Positions 8,295 to 17,466 are shown, numbered from the stretch's first letter. The stretch: 64,000 bases of DNA from an uncultured Christensenellaceae bacterium (GCA_910588155.1 CAJUPB010000012.1:11356-75355); one strand, 5' to 3'. The notes: generated from the letters alone by a model not told the origin. Made by a program: numbers and translations.

Positions 8295-9695
8295 ATGTAC
8301 GAAGTCGGCGCTCTCTTTTGGTACAGACTTGTTTTTTTGACGGAGATTCTCATTGCGGAAGCTCTGATAGTCTACCGTTTGAAACGCCGTTCTCTTTTTT
8401 GGCTGCGTCTGCCTTTGGCTGTTTTAGGCACTTATGCGCTGGCATTTGCCGTGCCCGTTTTGGAAGGCGCGTTTTTAAGTTCGGTTATGTATCTTGCGCT
8501 GTTTGTCATAACGATTTGCGCAATGAAAATATTGTTTGACGAAAGACTCATAAAGATAGTTTTTTGCGGCGTGGCGGCGTATACTTTACAGCATATCGCA
8601 TACGAATTGTTCAATCTTTCCGCCGTGCTTATGGGTATTGCGAATGTTTCAAACGTGCAGGGAAGCGGAACTTTCGATTTTGTTACCATTCCCAACAGCG
8701 ACGGGGAAATGTTTGTCAGCGGAAACCCGTTTACGATTATGGTCTATCTCTTTATATGGGGTATGACTTATTTCTTCGGGTATTTGTTTATCAAAAAGCG
8801 TTTGGGCGACAGGAAAGATTTTGCCGAGGACAATAAAAAGATGTTTTTTCTTGCCGCCTTAATTTTGTTTTTCGACGTTATAATAAGCTCCATAATCGCG
8901 TGGTACAGCCGCAAAGATTTTAACAGAATGTATGTGCTGTTTCTCGATTTGTTCAATATCTTTTGCTGCATATTCGCGCTGTACTTGCAGTTCGACGTCG
9001 ACGACAGGGGAAAACTTCAAAACGACCTGTCTGTTATAAAACGTCTGTGGGAGGAAAAAGAGGAGCAGTACAAGGTGAGTAAATCGAACATCGAACTGAT
9101 AAACCTGAAATGTCACGATTTAAAGCATCAGATACGCTCGATTGGCGAAAGCGGCTCTTTGGACAAAAACGTCGTCAAAGAAATCGAAGACGTCATATCC
9201 ATTTACGATTCGTCGGTCAAAACGGGCAACGAGCCGCTGGACATTATTTTGACGGAGAAAAGTTTGTATTGCAGCCGTCACGGAGTCAAACTCTGCTGTA
9301 TAATCGACGGCAAGAAGCTGGCGTTTATGTCGCAAGCCGATTTATATGCCCTGTTCGGAAATATCATAGACAACGCAATCGAAGCAGTCGAACCGCTCGA
9401 CGAGGGCAAAAAGACGATAAGCCTTTCCATAAAGGAAGTCAGCGGATTTCTCACGATAAACATACATAATTATTACAACGGAGAAATTGCGTTTGAGAAC
9501 AAGTTGCCGAAGACGACGAAAGGCGACAGCGCATATCACGGCTACGGGATGAAGAGCGTAAGACTTTTGTGCGACAAGTACGGCGGCGAAATGTCGATAA
9601 AGACGGAAAATCAGGTGTTCAATCTGAATATCGTGTTTCCGAAAACGGTTTACGCTCGTAAATCGACGGATAACGAAATAGCTATTGAAAAATAA
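8295..9695 (+). CDS. Membrane sensor histidine kinase, GHKL type (AgrC-like)
   Basis: A 466-residue sensor kinase. The first about 240 residues form six or seven membrane segments with short loops, the layout of AgrC-type kinases that sense peptides or small molecules through the membrane domain. A short coiled linker (LWEEKEEQYKVSKSN) leads to the H-box CHDLKHQIRSIG, with H274 as the likely phosphorylated residue. The ATP-binding half has the N-box LFGNIIDNAIEAVEP and a G-box GYGMKSVRLLCDKYGG. It pairs with the LytTR regulator two bases upstream. No agrB/agrD-like peptide maturation gene is nearby, so the signal is unknown. The next gene begins about 100 bases later and may be read from a separate promoter. 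Confidence 0.92.
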   Translation: MYEVGALFWYRLVFLTEILIAEALIVYRLKRRSLFWLRLPLAVLGTYALAFAVPVLEGAFLSSVMYLALFVITICAMKILFDERLIKIVFCGVAAYTLQHIAYELFNLSAVLMGIANVSNVQGSGTFDFVTIPNSDGEMFVSGNPFTIMVYLFIWGMTYFFGYLFIKKRLGDRKDFAEDNKKMFFLAALILFFDVIISSIIAWYSRKDFNRMYVLFLDLFNIFCCIFALYLQFDVDDRGKLQNDLSVIKRLWEEKEEQYKVSKSNIELINLKCHDLKHQIRSIGESGSLDKNVVKEIEDVISIYDSSVKTGNEPLDIILTEKSLYCSRHGVKLCCIIDGKKLAFMSQADLYALFGNIIDNAIEAVEPLDEGKKTISLSIKEVSGFLTINIHNYYNGEIAFENKLPKTTKGDSAYHGYGMKSVRLLCDKYGGEMSIKTENQVFNLNIVFPKTVYARKSTDNEIAIEK

Positions 9696-9719
9696 AAATC
9701 AGCGTTTATAATTACGGTG

Positions 9720-9739
9720 TAACCGAAAATCAACGGTTA
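9720..9739. promoter_or_regulatory. Inverted repeat upstream of the lipoprotein/GH3 genes
   Basis: TAACCG (9720-9725) and CGGTTA (9734-9739) form a perfect 6+6 repeat with an 8-base spacer, inside the 101-base gap between the kinase gene and the lipoprotein gene. It could be a regulator site, for example for the adjacent LytTR protein, or a weak hairpin; the sequence alone does not decide. Confidence 0.35.
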
Positions 9740-9796
9740 TGCCGTTTTTATGTACATAATTGCGGGATAACATCGATAAAGGAAGGAGGATTTTGT

Positions 9797-11742
9797 ATGA
9801 AAAGAAGAAAGTGGGTCTGCGCGCTGACGGCGTTTGCACTCGTCTGTGTGCTCGCTTTGGCGGCGTGCGGCGGAAAAAATTCGCCGCCGCCCGATGTCCC
9901 CCCCCCCCGAAAGTAACGGAGGGCGACGTTTGCATCGATTTGGAGATAGCCAAAAATCCGACGAGGACGGAATATAAGAGCGGCGAGAAATTTTCTCCCG
10001 CGGGTCTTGTATTCAACGCCGTATATCAAAACGGCTTCGACGGCGACAAGAATCTTACGGGCGGAGATTTGGACGGATGGTCTCCTCGCGGAGCGTTGGA
10101 CAGCAGCGTCAAAGAAATTGCGCTTTTGTTCGAGGGCTTCGAGAAAAAGCTGCCGATTACGGTTTCCGACAAAGTACTGCTCGGCGTGGAAATAACGCGC
10201 GAGCCCGATATAACTTCGTATTCTCTCGGCGACCCGCTTGATTTGAGCGGACTTGTTATGAAAGCGTCGTACGAAGAGGGCGACGTGGACAATGAAGTCG
10301 GATATACTATAACCGACAAAGACGGAAAAGAATACGTGCAGGGTACGATTTTGGATGAGGCTGTCAAAGATTTGACCCTGACGTTGACGCTTACCGTCGG
10401 CGAAGTTACCAAAACCGATACTTTTGTCATTCACGTATACGGCGGCATAACCGTTCAGGCGGAAGACGTCGTAAAAAGCGGCGACACCGCTCCTACGGAT
10501 GCAAGCTATACGGTGATTAAAGGCAAGGGCGAATTGAAAACCGATTGCACTTGGACGGGGACAGGGTATATCGGAAGCATAGAAAAAGGCTTTGAAATAG
10601 AATTCTACATCTATTCGGAGGGAGAAATCGCAAATGCCGATTTGGTGCTTTTGGCGGCGTCTACGGTGCAGGATGTTCCGAATAACACTATGCTCGATAT
10701 GCAATTCAACAGATTCTGCAAAGTGTATATAGGAGAGGAGAATGAAGAGGTTTACATTGACGACGATGTAGTTATCCCCGGCAAACCGTTCCCCGAAGCA
10801 AATAGCGGAGGAAACAAGTGGACGAATTGGGCGGACGTGCCGTTCGGAAAGATTGACATAAAGAGAGGCTTCAATAAAGTCAGGGTCGTTTGTATAGGCG
10901 GTATCCCCGACAGCAGCAGTTATCCGAGAACGCCGAATATCGACAGGCTTGACGTCAGACTTTCCGACGACGACCCCGACGAGGTGACTCGCGGCGACGT
11001 TTGCACGGACATTACGATAAAGACTGCGCCGACAAAGCTTGCATATAAAGAGGGCGAATATTTCTCCGCGGACGGCATCGTATTCGACGCAGTTTACAAA
11101 AACGGTTACGGCGGAGACGTGAACCTCGGCGCAAACCGCTTGACTTGGACGCCTGCGGGAGAACTTACGAAAGACGATACTTTCGTAATACTGAAATTCA
11201 AGAACTTTGAAAAGAAAATAGACATTACGGTGCGCGAAACGCAGCTGATAACCGTGGAAGCCGAGGCTACCTTGGCGAGCGGAGCGACAACGCCGACAAA
11301 CGAGAGCTATACGGTTATTTCCGGCAAGTACAAGAAGGAAGACGGAAAAGGTCTGAACGGCAGCGCCAGCATAAGCGACGTAAGCGTCGGAACAAAAATC
11401 GAGTTTTACGTTTACAGCGAGCAGACGGTGGAAAATGCCGAATTGATTTTGACGGCGGCATCTTTGAAGCGCGGCAGCGGCTTTACCGAAGATTTGAAAT
11501 TCAATCAACTGTTCAAACTTACGGTGGACGATGCGGAGGTGACGATACCGGACGACGTATTGATAAAGGGTAAAACGCAAGGTTCCGGCGAGAGTATATG
11601 GTTCTTGTGGACCAAAAACCTGTTATCCGAAATCGGTTTGAAACAGGGCTTTACCAAAATCGGCATCGAATGTATTGCCACGATAAACGACGGCGGAATT
11701 CAACGCGCGGCAAATATCGACAAGATTGAGATACGCTATTAA
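9797..11742 (+). CDS. Surface lipoprotein with duplicated Ig-like and CBM-like modules, frame broken at a C11 tract
   Basis: Translation from ATG 9797, placed after GGAAGGAGGA, gives a lipoprotein signal peptide (MKRRKWVC..., lipobox LALAAC) and stops at 9914-9916, just after 11 consecutive C. The long frame from 9910 to 11742 is one base out of register; 12 C (or 9 C) would join the two into one protein of about 648 residues reading DVPPPPKVTEGDV at the junction. The mature part has an Ig-like module (GDVCIDLEI...FEKKLPITV), a second Ig-like module, a carbohydrate-binding-like module (ITVQAEDVVKSGDTAP...), then a second copy of the first Ig-like module (GDVCTDITI...) and of the binding module (ITVEAEATLASGATTP...). 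The fold resembles CBM6/35-type sugar-binding domains. It lies 12 bases before the GH3 gene, so a polysaccharide-binding partner is likely. The break may be phase variation or a sequencing error. Confidence 0.75.
9898..9908 (+). repeat. Homopolymer of 11 C inside the lipoprotein gene
   Basis: Eleven C in a row, shortly after the lipobox cysteine codon. The count determines whether the signal peptide is in frame with the rest of the gene: 11 is out of frame, 9 or 12 would be in frame. Confidence 0.95.
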
Positions 11743-11754
11743 AGGAGACAGTAA

Positions 11755-14700
11755 ATGGAAAATAAAACGAAGAAAAAATTATTGCTCAAACCTTCTCAAA
11801 TAGTTATTATCATTGTCACGGTTATAGTGACCGCGATTATGATAACGGCAGACTGTTTCGCGTCGAAGTATGCGCCCATAATATCGACTTTCCTCGGTTG
11901 TACAGAACAGTTGGAGGGCGACACTTCCAAGGTCGAGGAAGGCGCAAAGAGCGGCGACGAGGTGGTCAGAAAGTTGGCGGACGACGGCGTGGTGCTTATG
12001 AAAAACGCGCCGCACGCAAGCGGAGGCAACACGCTTCCTCTCCCTGCGTCGCAGAAGAATATAAACGTATTCGGCTGGTACGCCACGGATGCGGGATTCC
12101 TGCTTGCGGGCAACGGTTCGGGACGCTCTTATGTTCACCCCGACAATAAAGTGACATTTTTGCAAGCGCTTAAAGCCGGCGGTTTCAATTATAACGACGA
12201 AATAATCAAGATATACGAAAAACACCGCACGACCGAAGATGCGGATTGGGGCGAAAGTGCGAATTGGAACAACCGATACAACACCAAGCTCAAAGAACCG
12301 CAGACGGCAACGGCGTTTCCCGCAGACGTCGTGACTCGGGCAAAAGAGTTTTCCGACACGGCGGTCGTGGTGCTGTCGCGTTACAGCGGCGAATACATCG
12401 GGCGCATAAGCTCGACGCAAAAGAAGTCGGGACTGCCGGAAGATACGACGCGTTCGGTAAGCGAAATAAGCACGGAAGAAGAAACGTTGATTAAGATGTG
12501 CACGTCGAATTTCGACCGAGTCATCGTGATTTTCAATACGGGTTCGATAATGGATATGACGTTCATAGACGACGAGGAGAATTTCGGAAAGATAGGCGCG
12601 GCGATGAACGTCGGGTATATGGGACAGTCGGGCGCGACGGCGATTCCGAAGATTCTTTCGGGCGAAATCAGTCCGAGCGGCAAACTTGCCGACACTGTGC
12701 TTTACGACCCCGACGTCAACGAGATTTCCCGCGTCAACGGCGAATCGAAAGACATAGTTTATGCCGAAGACATATATGTCGGTTACAAATTCTACGAAAC
12801 TGCCGACAAAGAAGGCTATTTCAAAGACAAAACCAAATTCGGAAAGACGGGATATGACGCAGTGGTGCAATATCCTTTCGGTCACGGACTGTCCTATACG
12901 ACGTTTGATTGGGAAATCGAATCCGTGAGTTTGCCCGACGGCGAAGAACTTACGAAGGAGACCGAAATCGAGCTGAAAGTCAAAGTGACCAACAGCGGCA
13001 ATAAAGAGGGCAAGGACGTCGTTCAGCTTTACTATACTGCGCCTTATATAAAAGGCGGCATAGAGAAGTCTGCCGTAAATCTTTTGGACTTTGCCAAAAC
13101 AAAGTCTTTGAAGCCGCAGGAATCGGATGTCGTAACGTTTACGTTTACGCCGTACGAAATGGCGAGCTACGACTGCTATGACAAGAACGGAACAGAGACT
13201 ACGGGTTGGGAGCTTGATATCGGCAAATACGAAATCAAACTTATGACCGATTCGCATCATCTGAAACCGATGGAACAAAACACGCTGACATACGAGATTA
13301 AAGATTTCGTATTGCGTTACCGCAAAGACCCCGTCAGCAACGGAAGAATCAGAAACCGTTTTACGGGAGAATTGGCGTACGGAGAGTGTGCCTTGGACGG
13401 CTCTACGCTCGGAGTGGATTGGAAATATCTTTCGAGAGGAGATATTGCGGGAACCGTTCCGAAAGAGAGATGCAAAGGGCTTTCCGACAAGACGGTTGCG
13501 CCTTATGCGAACTATCAATACGACCTTTACGATTATACGCAAAAGCCCGTTATGGGTCGTGACGGAGGTTTGAGGTTGGTCACGAAGGAAGACGGCAGTA
13601 CGGCTTCCGAAGACGAACTGACGGGCAAGAAAGAAGCTTCGCTGAAATATAACGAAGAATTGATTTTCAAGCTCGGACAGAAAGAGAATTGGAATGCGCC
13701 CGAATGGGATACGCTTCTGAATCAATTGACGGAAGAAGATTTGAGAACCATTGTCGAAGACGGCGGATACGGTACGCGTGCGGCGGCAAGCATAGGCAAA
13801 CTGATTTGGTGGGACTACGACGGTCCGTCGGGATTCAACAGAACCAACCTTTCCCCTAACGTGGAAGGCTCCAAAATGACGGCATTGCCCGCCGAAAACC
13901 TCGTTGCGCAGACTTGGAGCAAGCAGCTTGTGTATCAGTCGGGACAAATCATCGGTATAGACGGTCAGAATTTCGGTATATCGGGCATATACGCGCCCTG
14001 TATCAATCTTCACCGCGAAATGCTGAACGGCAGAAATTACGAATGTTACAGCGAAGACCCGATTTTGAGCGGCTACCTTGCGGCGAATTTTGTTCGCGGA
14101 GCAAAGTCTAACGGCGTGTATTCGTTCCTGAAACATCTTGCTCTGTACGATTCTTCGCCCTACACCGACAAACGCGTTTGGTGCACGGAACAGAATTTCC
14201 GCGAGAACTATTTGAAACCTTTCGAGATTGCCATAAAGAAAGGCGAGGCAATCGGCGCAATGGTGTCTTTCAACAAGATAGGCGCTACTTGGGCGGGTGC
14301 CAATCAGGCTATGATAGACGGAGTGCTTCGCACGGAGTTCGGTTTCAAGGGCATAATAGTGACCGACTACGACGACGGCGGAGATTCCAATATGAAGCTT
14401 CGCGCGGGAATAAGAGCGGGCGTGAACACCCAGCTCAATCCGCTTTACGGCAAAGCGGGTACGCACGGCCGTTTGAATATGAACGATGCCGTCGACGTGA
14501 ATCTCGCGAGAGAATCGGCAAAACAGATAATCTATGCGTCTTGCAATACCTATTACTTTGCAAAGAACAATACCGACAAAAACGAGTATTCTACGGAAAT
14601 ATCGGGACCGCGTGTTTTGAAAAAGAGTTTCGAATGGTGGATACCCGTCGTCATAGTCATAAACATTGCGGTATTCGGTGTGCTTGTGTGGCGCGGACTC

Positions 14701-15003
14701 GTCGCGTTTTTGCCGAAACGAAAGGCAGTTGCGGCAGGGGTAGGCGAAACGGAGGCGGAAGTCTCCGACGGCGGCGGAAAGAGCAGAAAAGGTTTCTTCG
14801 ATATATTCAAGAGAAAGAAGAAGAACGCAGAGCAGGATACGTTCGAAGTGGTCGGCGGCGACGGCGTCGTGAAGTCTGTTTCCGCAGACGGCGAACGCAT
14901 AAGGCAGTTGGAAACCGAAAATGCGGAGTTGAAACGAGCGGTCGAAGAATTGACGGAAAAACTTGCGGCATTCGAAGCCGAGCGGCCGAAGAAAAAGAAA
15001 TAA
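11755..15003 (+). CDS. Membrane-anchored, domain-permuted GH3 beta-glycosidase
   Basis: A 1082-residue glycoside hydrolase family 3 enzyme with the reversed domain order. After an N-terminal membrane segment (about residues 15-34), the GH3 C-terminal domain comes first (VVRKLADDGVVLMKNAPH), then a fibronectin-III-like domain (KVTNSGNKEGKDVVQLYYTAPY), then the TIM-barrel catalytic domain. The probable nucleophile is D871 in FKGIIVTDYDDGG; KHLALYD corresponds to the conserved KHF motif. A second membrane segment near residue 965 (WWIPVVIVINIAVFGVLVW) is followed by a charged tail ending in a coiled coil (RIRQLETENAELKRAVEEL), which should lie in the cytoplasm. The enzyme would thus act outside the cell, held at both ends, on short beta-linked sugars. 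AAAGGAGACAG precedes the ATG. It is paired with the module-repeat lipoprotein just upstream. Exact substrate cannot be read. Confidence 0.9.
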   Translation: MENKTKKKLLLKPSQIVIIIVTVIVTAIMITADCFASKYAPIISTFLGCTEQLEGDTSKVEEGAKSGDEVVRKLADDGVVLMKNAPHASGGNTLPLPASQKNINVFGWYATDAGFLLAGNGSGRSYVHPDNKVTFLQALKAGGFNYNDEIIKIYEKHRTTEDADWGESANWNNRYNTKLKEPQTATAFPADVVTRAKEFSDTAVVVLSRYSGEYIGRISSTQKKSGLPEDTTRSVSEISTEEETLIKMCTSNFDRVIVIFNTGSIMDMTFIDDEENFGKIGAAMNVGYMGQSGATAIPKILSGEISPSGKLADTVLYDPDVNEISRVNGESKDIVYAEDIYVGYKFYETADKEGYFKDKTKFGKTGYDAVVQYPFGHGLSYTTFDWEIESVSLPDGEELTKETEIELKVKVTNSGNKEGKDVVQLYYTAPYIKGGIEKSAVNLLDFAKTKSLKPQESDVVTFTFTPYEMASYDCYDKNGTETTGWELDIGKYEIKLMTDSHHLKPMEQNTLTYEIKDFVLRYRKDPVSNGRIRNRFTGELAYGECALDGSTLGVDWKYLSRGDIAGTVPKERCKGLSDKTVAPYANYQYDLYDYTQKPVMGRDGGLRLVTKEDGSTASEDELTGKKEASLKYNEELIFKLGQKENWNAPEWDTLLNQLTEEDLRTIVEDGGYGTRAAASIGKLIWWDYDGPSGFNRTNLSPNVEGSKMTALPAENLVAQTWSKQLVYQSGQIIGIDGQNFGISGIYAPCINLHREMLNGRNYECYSEDPILSGYLAANFVRGAKSNGVYSFLKHLALYDSSPYTDKRVWCTEQNFRENYLKPFEIAIKKGEAIGAMVSFNKIGATWAGANQAMIDGVLRTEFGFKGIIVTDYDDGGDSNMKLRAGIRAGVNTQLNPLYGKAGTHGRLNMNDAVDVNLARESAKQIIYASCNTYYFAKNNTDKNEYSTEISGPRVLKKSFEWWIPVVIVINIAVFGVLVWRGLVAFLPKRKAVAAGVGETEAEVSDGGGKSRKGFFDIFKRKKKNAEQDTFEVVGGDGVVKSVSADGERIRQLETENAELKRAVEELTEKLAAFEAERPKKKK

Positions 15004-15017
15004 TGCAGGCAAACAAA

Positions 15018-15047
15018 AACGGCAGGTCAAGCGACCCGCCGTTTTTT
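15018..15047. terminator. Bidirectional terminator between GH3 and ilvC
   Basis: AACGGCAGGTC pairs with GACCCGCCGTT around a 4-base loop, with one mismatch, followed by six T. On the other strand the stem is followed by TTTTTG, so it also serves convergent ilvC. Confidence 0.85.
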
Positions 15048-15057
15048 CTATATGAGT

Positions 15058-16065
15058 TTATTTGTTATATTTGTCTTCGTCGCTCCACGAATACATCTTG
15101 CGCAATTCTTCGCCGACTTGTTCCAATTGATGTTCGGCTTCCAATCTGCGGGTGGCATTGAAATATGCCCGACCGTTGTTGTTTTCGGCTATCCAATTGC
15201 TTGCGAAAGTGCCGTTTTGTATTTCGGTCAAAACTTTCTTCATTTCTTTTTTCGTTTCTTCGGTTATGATTCGGTTGCCGATTTTGTAGTCGCCGTATTC
15301 CGCCGTGTCGGAAATGGAATAGCGCATAAATTTGAAACCGCCGCGGTATATGAGGTCGACTATGAGTTTCATTTCGTGTATACATTCGAAATATGCGTTT
15401 TGCGGGTCGTATCCCGCTTCCACCAATGTTTCGAAACCTGCTTTCATAAGCGCGGTCACGCCACCGCAAAGCACGGCTTGCTCGCCGAACAGGTCGGTTT
15501 CGGTTTCGCATTTGAACGTCGTTTCCAAAACGCCGGCTCTCGCGCCGCCTATACCCAAAGCATACGCCAATGCTGTTTCCAAAGCTTTTCCCGTTGCGTT
15601 TTGGTGTATTGCGACAAGGCAGGGGACGCCCTTGCCTTCGACGTATTCGCTTCTTACGGTATGCCCGGGGCCTTTCGGCGCAATCATAAACACGTCTACG
15701 TCTGCGGGCGGAACAATCTGTTTGAAGTGTATGTTGAAACCGTGGGCAAATGCCAGCGCTTTTCCTGCCGTCAGATTAGGCAAAATATCATCGCGGTAAA
15801 TTTTCGCTTGCTTTTCGTCGGGCGTGAGTATCATAATGACGTCGGCTTTTTTTGCCGCTTCCGCTGTGTTCAAAACGGTCAGTCCAGCTTTTTCCGCTTT
15901 CTCGCGGCTCTTGGACCCTTCGTATAATCCGACCACGACTTTGACGCCGCTTTCTTTGAGATTGAGCGCGTGCGCGTGTCCCTGCGAGCCGTATCCTATA
16001 ATCGCAACGGTCTTCTTTTTGAGATAGTCGAGATTGCAGTCCTGCATATAGTAAATTTTTGCCAT
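15058..16065 (-). CDS. ilvC: Ketol-acid reductoisomerase (NADP+)
   Basis: IlvC performs the second common step of isoleucine and valine synthesis, a magnesium-dependent alkyl shift and NADPH reduction of acetolactate or acetohydroxybutyrate. The 335-residue class I protein has the nucleotide-binding loop AIIGYGSQGHAHALNLKESG (residues 21-40), the DVIMILTPDEKQ strand and the KARI helical domain with ETDLFGEQAVLCGG. On the minus strand TTAAGGAGTATATAATACT precedes the ATG. It stands alone with its own consensus promoter; no other branched-chain gene and no T-box leader is present, the 5' leader being only about 60 bases. It converges on the GH3 gene. Confidence 0.97.
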   Translation of the reverse strand: MAKIYYMQDCNLDYLKKKTVAIIGYGSQGHAHALNLKESGVKVVVGLYEGSKSREKAEKAGLTVLNTAEAAKKADVIMILTPDEKQAKIYRDDILPNLTAGKALAFAHGFNIHFKQIVPPADVDVFMIAPKGPGHTVRSEYVEGKGVPCLVAIHQNATGKALETALAYALGIGGARAGVLETTFKCETETDLFGEQAVLCGGVTALMKAGFETLVEAGYDPQNAYFECIHEMKLIVDLIYRGGFKFMRYSISDTAEYGDYKIGNRIITEETKKEMKKVLTEIQNGTFASNWIAENNNGRAYFNATRRLEAEHQLEQVGEELRKMYSWSDEDKYNK

Positions 16066-16128
16066 AGTATTATATACTCCTTAAAATAATTACGGTTTGT
16101 TTAACGCTTTAACACGCTATTGTATTCA

Positions 16129-16157
16129 ATTATACATTTCGCGGCGAGGTTTGTCAA
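16129..16157 (-). promoter_or_regulatory. Consensus sigma-A promoter of ilvC
   Basis: On the minus strand TTGACA (16157-16152) and TATAAT (16134-16129) are 17 bases apart, a perfect consensus. Its -35 box is five bases from the -35 box of the divergent promoter for the DUF815 gene. Confidence 0.9.
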
Positions 16158-16162
16158 ATTTA

Positions 16163-16191
16163 TTGACGGGTTAATGCCGTTTTGATATAAT
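16163..16191 (+). promoter_or_regulatory. Sigma-A promoter of the DUF815 ATPase gene
   Basis: TTGACG (16163-16168) and TATAAT (16186-16191) are 17 bases apart; the ATG follows at 16226 after AAAGGAGG. It is back-to-back with the ilvC promoter. Confidence 0.85.
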
Positions 16192-16225
16192 TGTTTTTGT
16201 TATTAAAAAAAGGAGGCTTGCTAAA

Positions 16226-17434
16226 ATGACGTTTGAGCAAACGGATATTGCGGTACGGTCTTTGGCGATATTTTCAAAATTAAGAAACGACGTCGGAGTG
16301 AGTGCACTGACGAAAATGATGCGGCTTCCGAAAAAAGAAGAATTCGCCGAATTATGGGCAACATATTACAACGCTTTGGCGGAAACCGCCTGCGAAAAAA
16401 ACTGTGCGGAATATTTTCGCCGTCTTGTCGCGGCAGACGACAATGTGTTTGCGCGAAGAGTTGCGGCGGGCGAAAGCTTCGAGAGCTTGAAGGACAGGGC
16501 GGAATGCGAGTTGAGAATCATTGAAGAGCTTGCGTCGGTAGTTCCCGACGATTTCAAAATCGCGTATGCGGATATTTATGAAAACTTTGCAAAATGGGAA
16601 CGGGGAGAAAGCAAAATTCCCGATGTTGCGGAGCTTGTCGAAACGGTGAAGAAAAACGGATACGGAATTGTTTCGAAATCCGTTGCGTACAGATTCGAAA
16701 AGGAAAGACTTATACCTATTGTCGGGATAAGCGAAATTCGTTTGAACGACTTGAAATTGTATGAAGATTGCAAAAAAGCCGTTGCGGACAATACGTTGGA
16801 TTTTCTGGACGGTTTGCCTGCGAACAACGTGCTTCTATACGGAGACAGAGGGTCGGGCAAGTCGAGCACCGTGCACGCTGTTTTTAACGAGTACCAAGAC
16901 AGAGGGCTGCGGCTTGTGGAGTTAAACAAAGCCGCTATAAAAGATTTTCCCGTGCTTTTCGATATGATAAGAAAATTTAAAATTTTCAAGTTTGTCGTTT
17001 TTATCGACGATTTGACTTTCGTCGACGGAACGGATGATTTTTCCGAACTCAAAGCGGCGTTGGAAGGGTCGGTCTGCCGTCCGGAAAACGCATTGATATA
17101 TGCTACGACCAATCGTCGTCATTTGGTGCGCGAAAGTTTTGAGGCGAGGCAAAACGACGTTCATATAAACGACACTTTGCAAGAGCAGGCGTCGCTGTCC
17201 GACAGATTCGGATTGGTCGTAACATTTTTGAGTCCCGACCGCAAAGATTTTTGCGAGATTTTAAAGCGCATACTCGCCGACAGAGGTATAGAAATGCAAA
17301 TTACGGAAATCGAATCGATTGCCGAGCGTTACGCCTTGAAAAAGGGCGGAAGAAGCGGCAGAGCGGCAAAGCAACTTGCCGATATGATAGAGAGCCGCAT
17401 AAGACGGGGTTTGCCGCCGAGCCAATCGGTGTGA
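16226..17434 (+). CDS. DUF815-family AAA+ ATPase
   Basis: A 402-residue protein of the DUF815 family of AAA+ ATPases. The N-terminal about 190 residues are alpha-helical and less conserved. The ATPase core has Walker A GDRGSGKSST with K212, Walker B KFVVFIDDLTF, and the sensor region ALIYATTNRRHLVRESF; later come LSDRFGLVVTFLSPDRKDF and a helical lid ending in GGRSGRAAKQLADMI. The role of this family is not settled; the ATP-binding fold resembles DnaA-like or helicase-loader proteins. It is transcribed alone, divergently from ilvC, and has a good SD before the ATG. No signal peptide or membrane segment is seen. Confidence 0.88.
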   Translation: MTFEQTDIAVRSLAIFSKLRNDVGVSALTKMMRLPKKEEFAELWATYYNALAETACEKNCAEYFRRLVAADDNVFARRVAAGESFESLKDRAECELRIIEELASVVPDDFKIAYADIYENFAKWERGESKIPDVAELVETVKKNGYGIVSKSVAYRFEKERLIPIVGISEIRLNDLKLYEDCKKAVADNTLDFLDGLPANNVLLYGDRGSGKSSTVHAVFNEYQDRGLRLVELNKAAIKDFPVLFDMIRKFKIFKFVVFIDDLTFVDGTDDFSELKAALEGSVCRPENALIYATTNRRHLVRESFEARQNDVHINDTLQEQASLSDRFGLVVTFLSPDRKDFCEILKRILADRGIEMQITEIESIAERYALKKGGRSGRAAKQLADMIESRIRRGLPPSQSV

Positions 17435-17466
17435 TTGTGAAAAATGTCAAAACCCCCTAAAAACAG

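Noticed and set aside
9748..11580. A 610-codon minus-strand frame opposite the lipoprotein gene
   Set aside because: No domain or ribosome site; the duplicated modules on the plus strand explain the codon bias that keeps the reverse frame open.
11779..15030. A 1083-codon open frame on the minus strand across the whole GH3 gene
   Set aside because: It is the antisense shadow of GH3: no ribosome site, no recognisable domains, and an Arg/Phe-rich composition typical of reverse reading. The plus strand has clear GH3 motifs.
16066..16128. T-box or peptide leader controlling ilvC
   Set aside because: The leader is about 60 bases, with no T-box sequence, no codon-rich leader ORF and no terminator hairpin.
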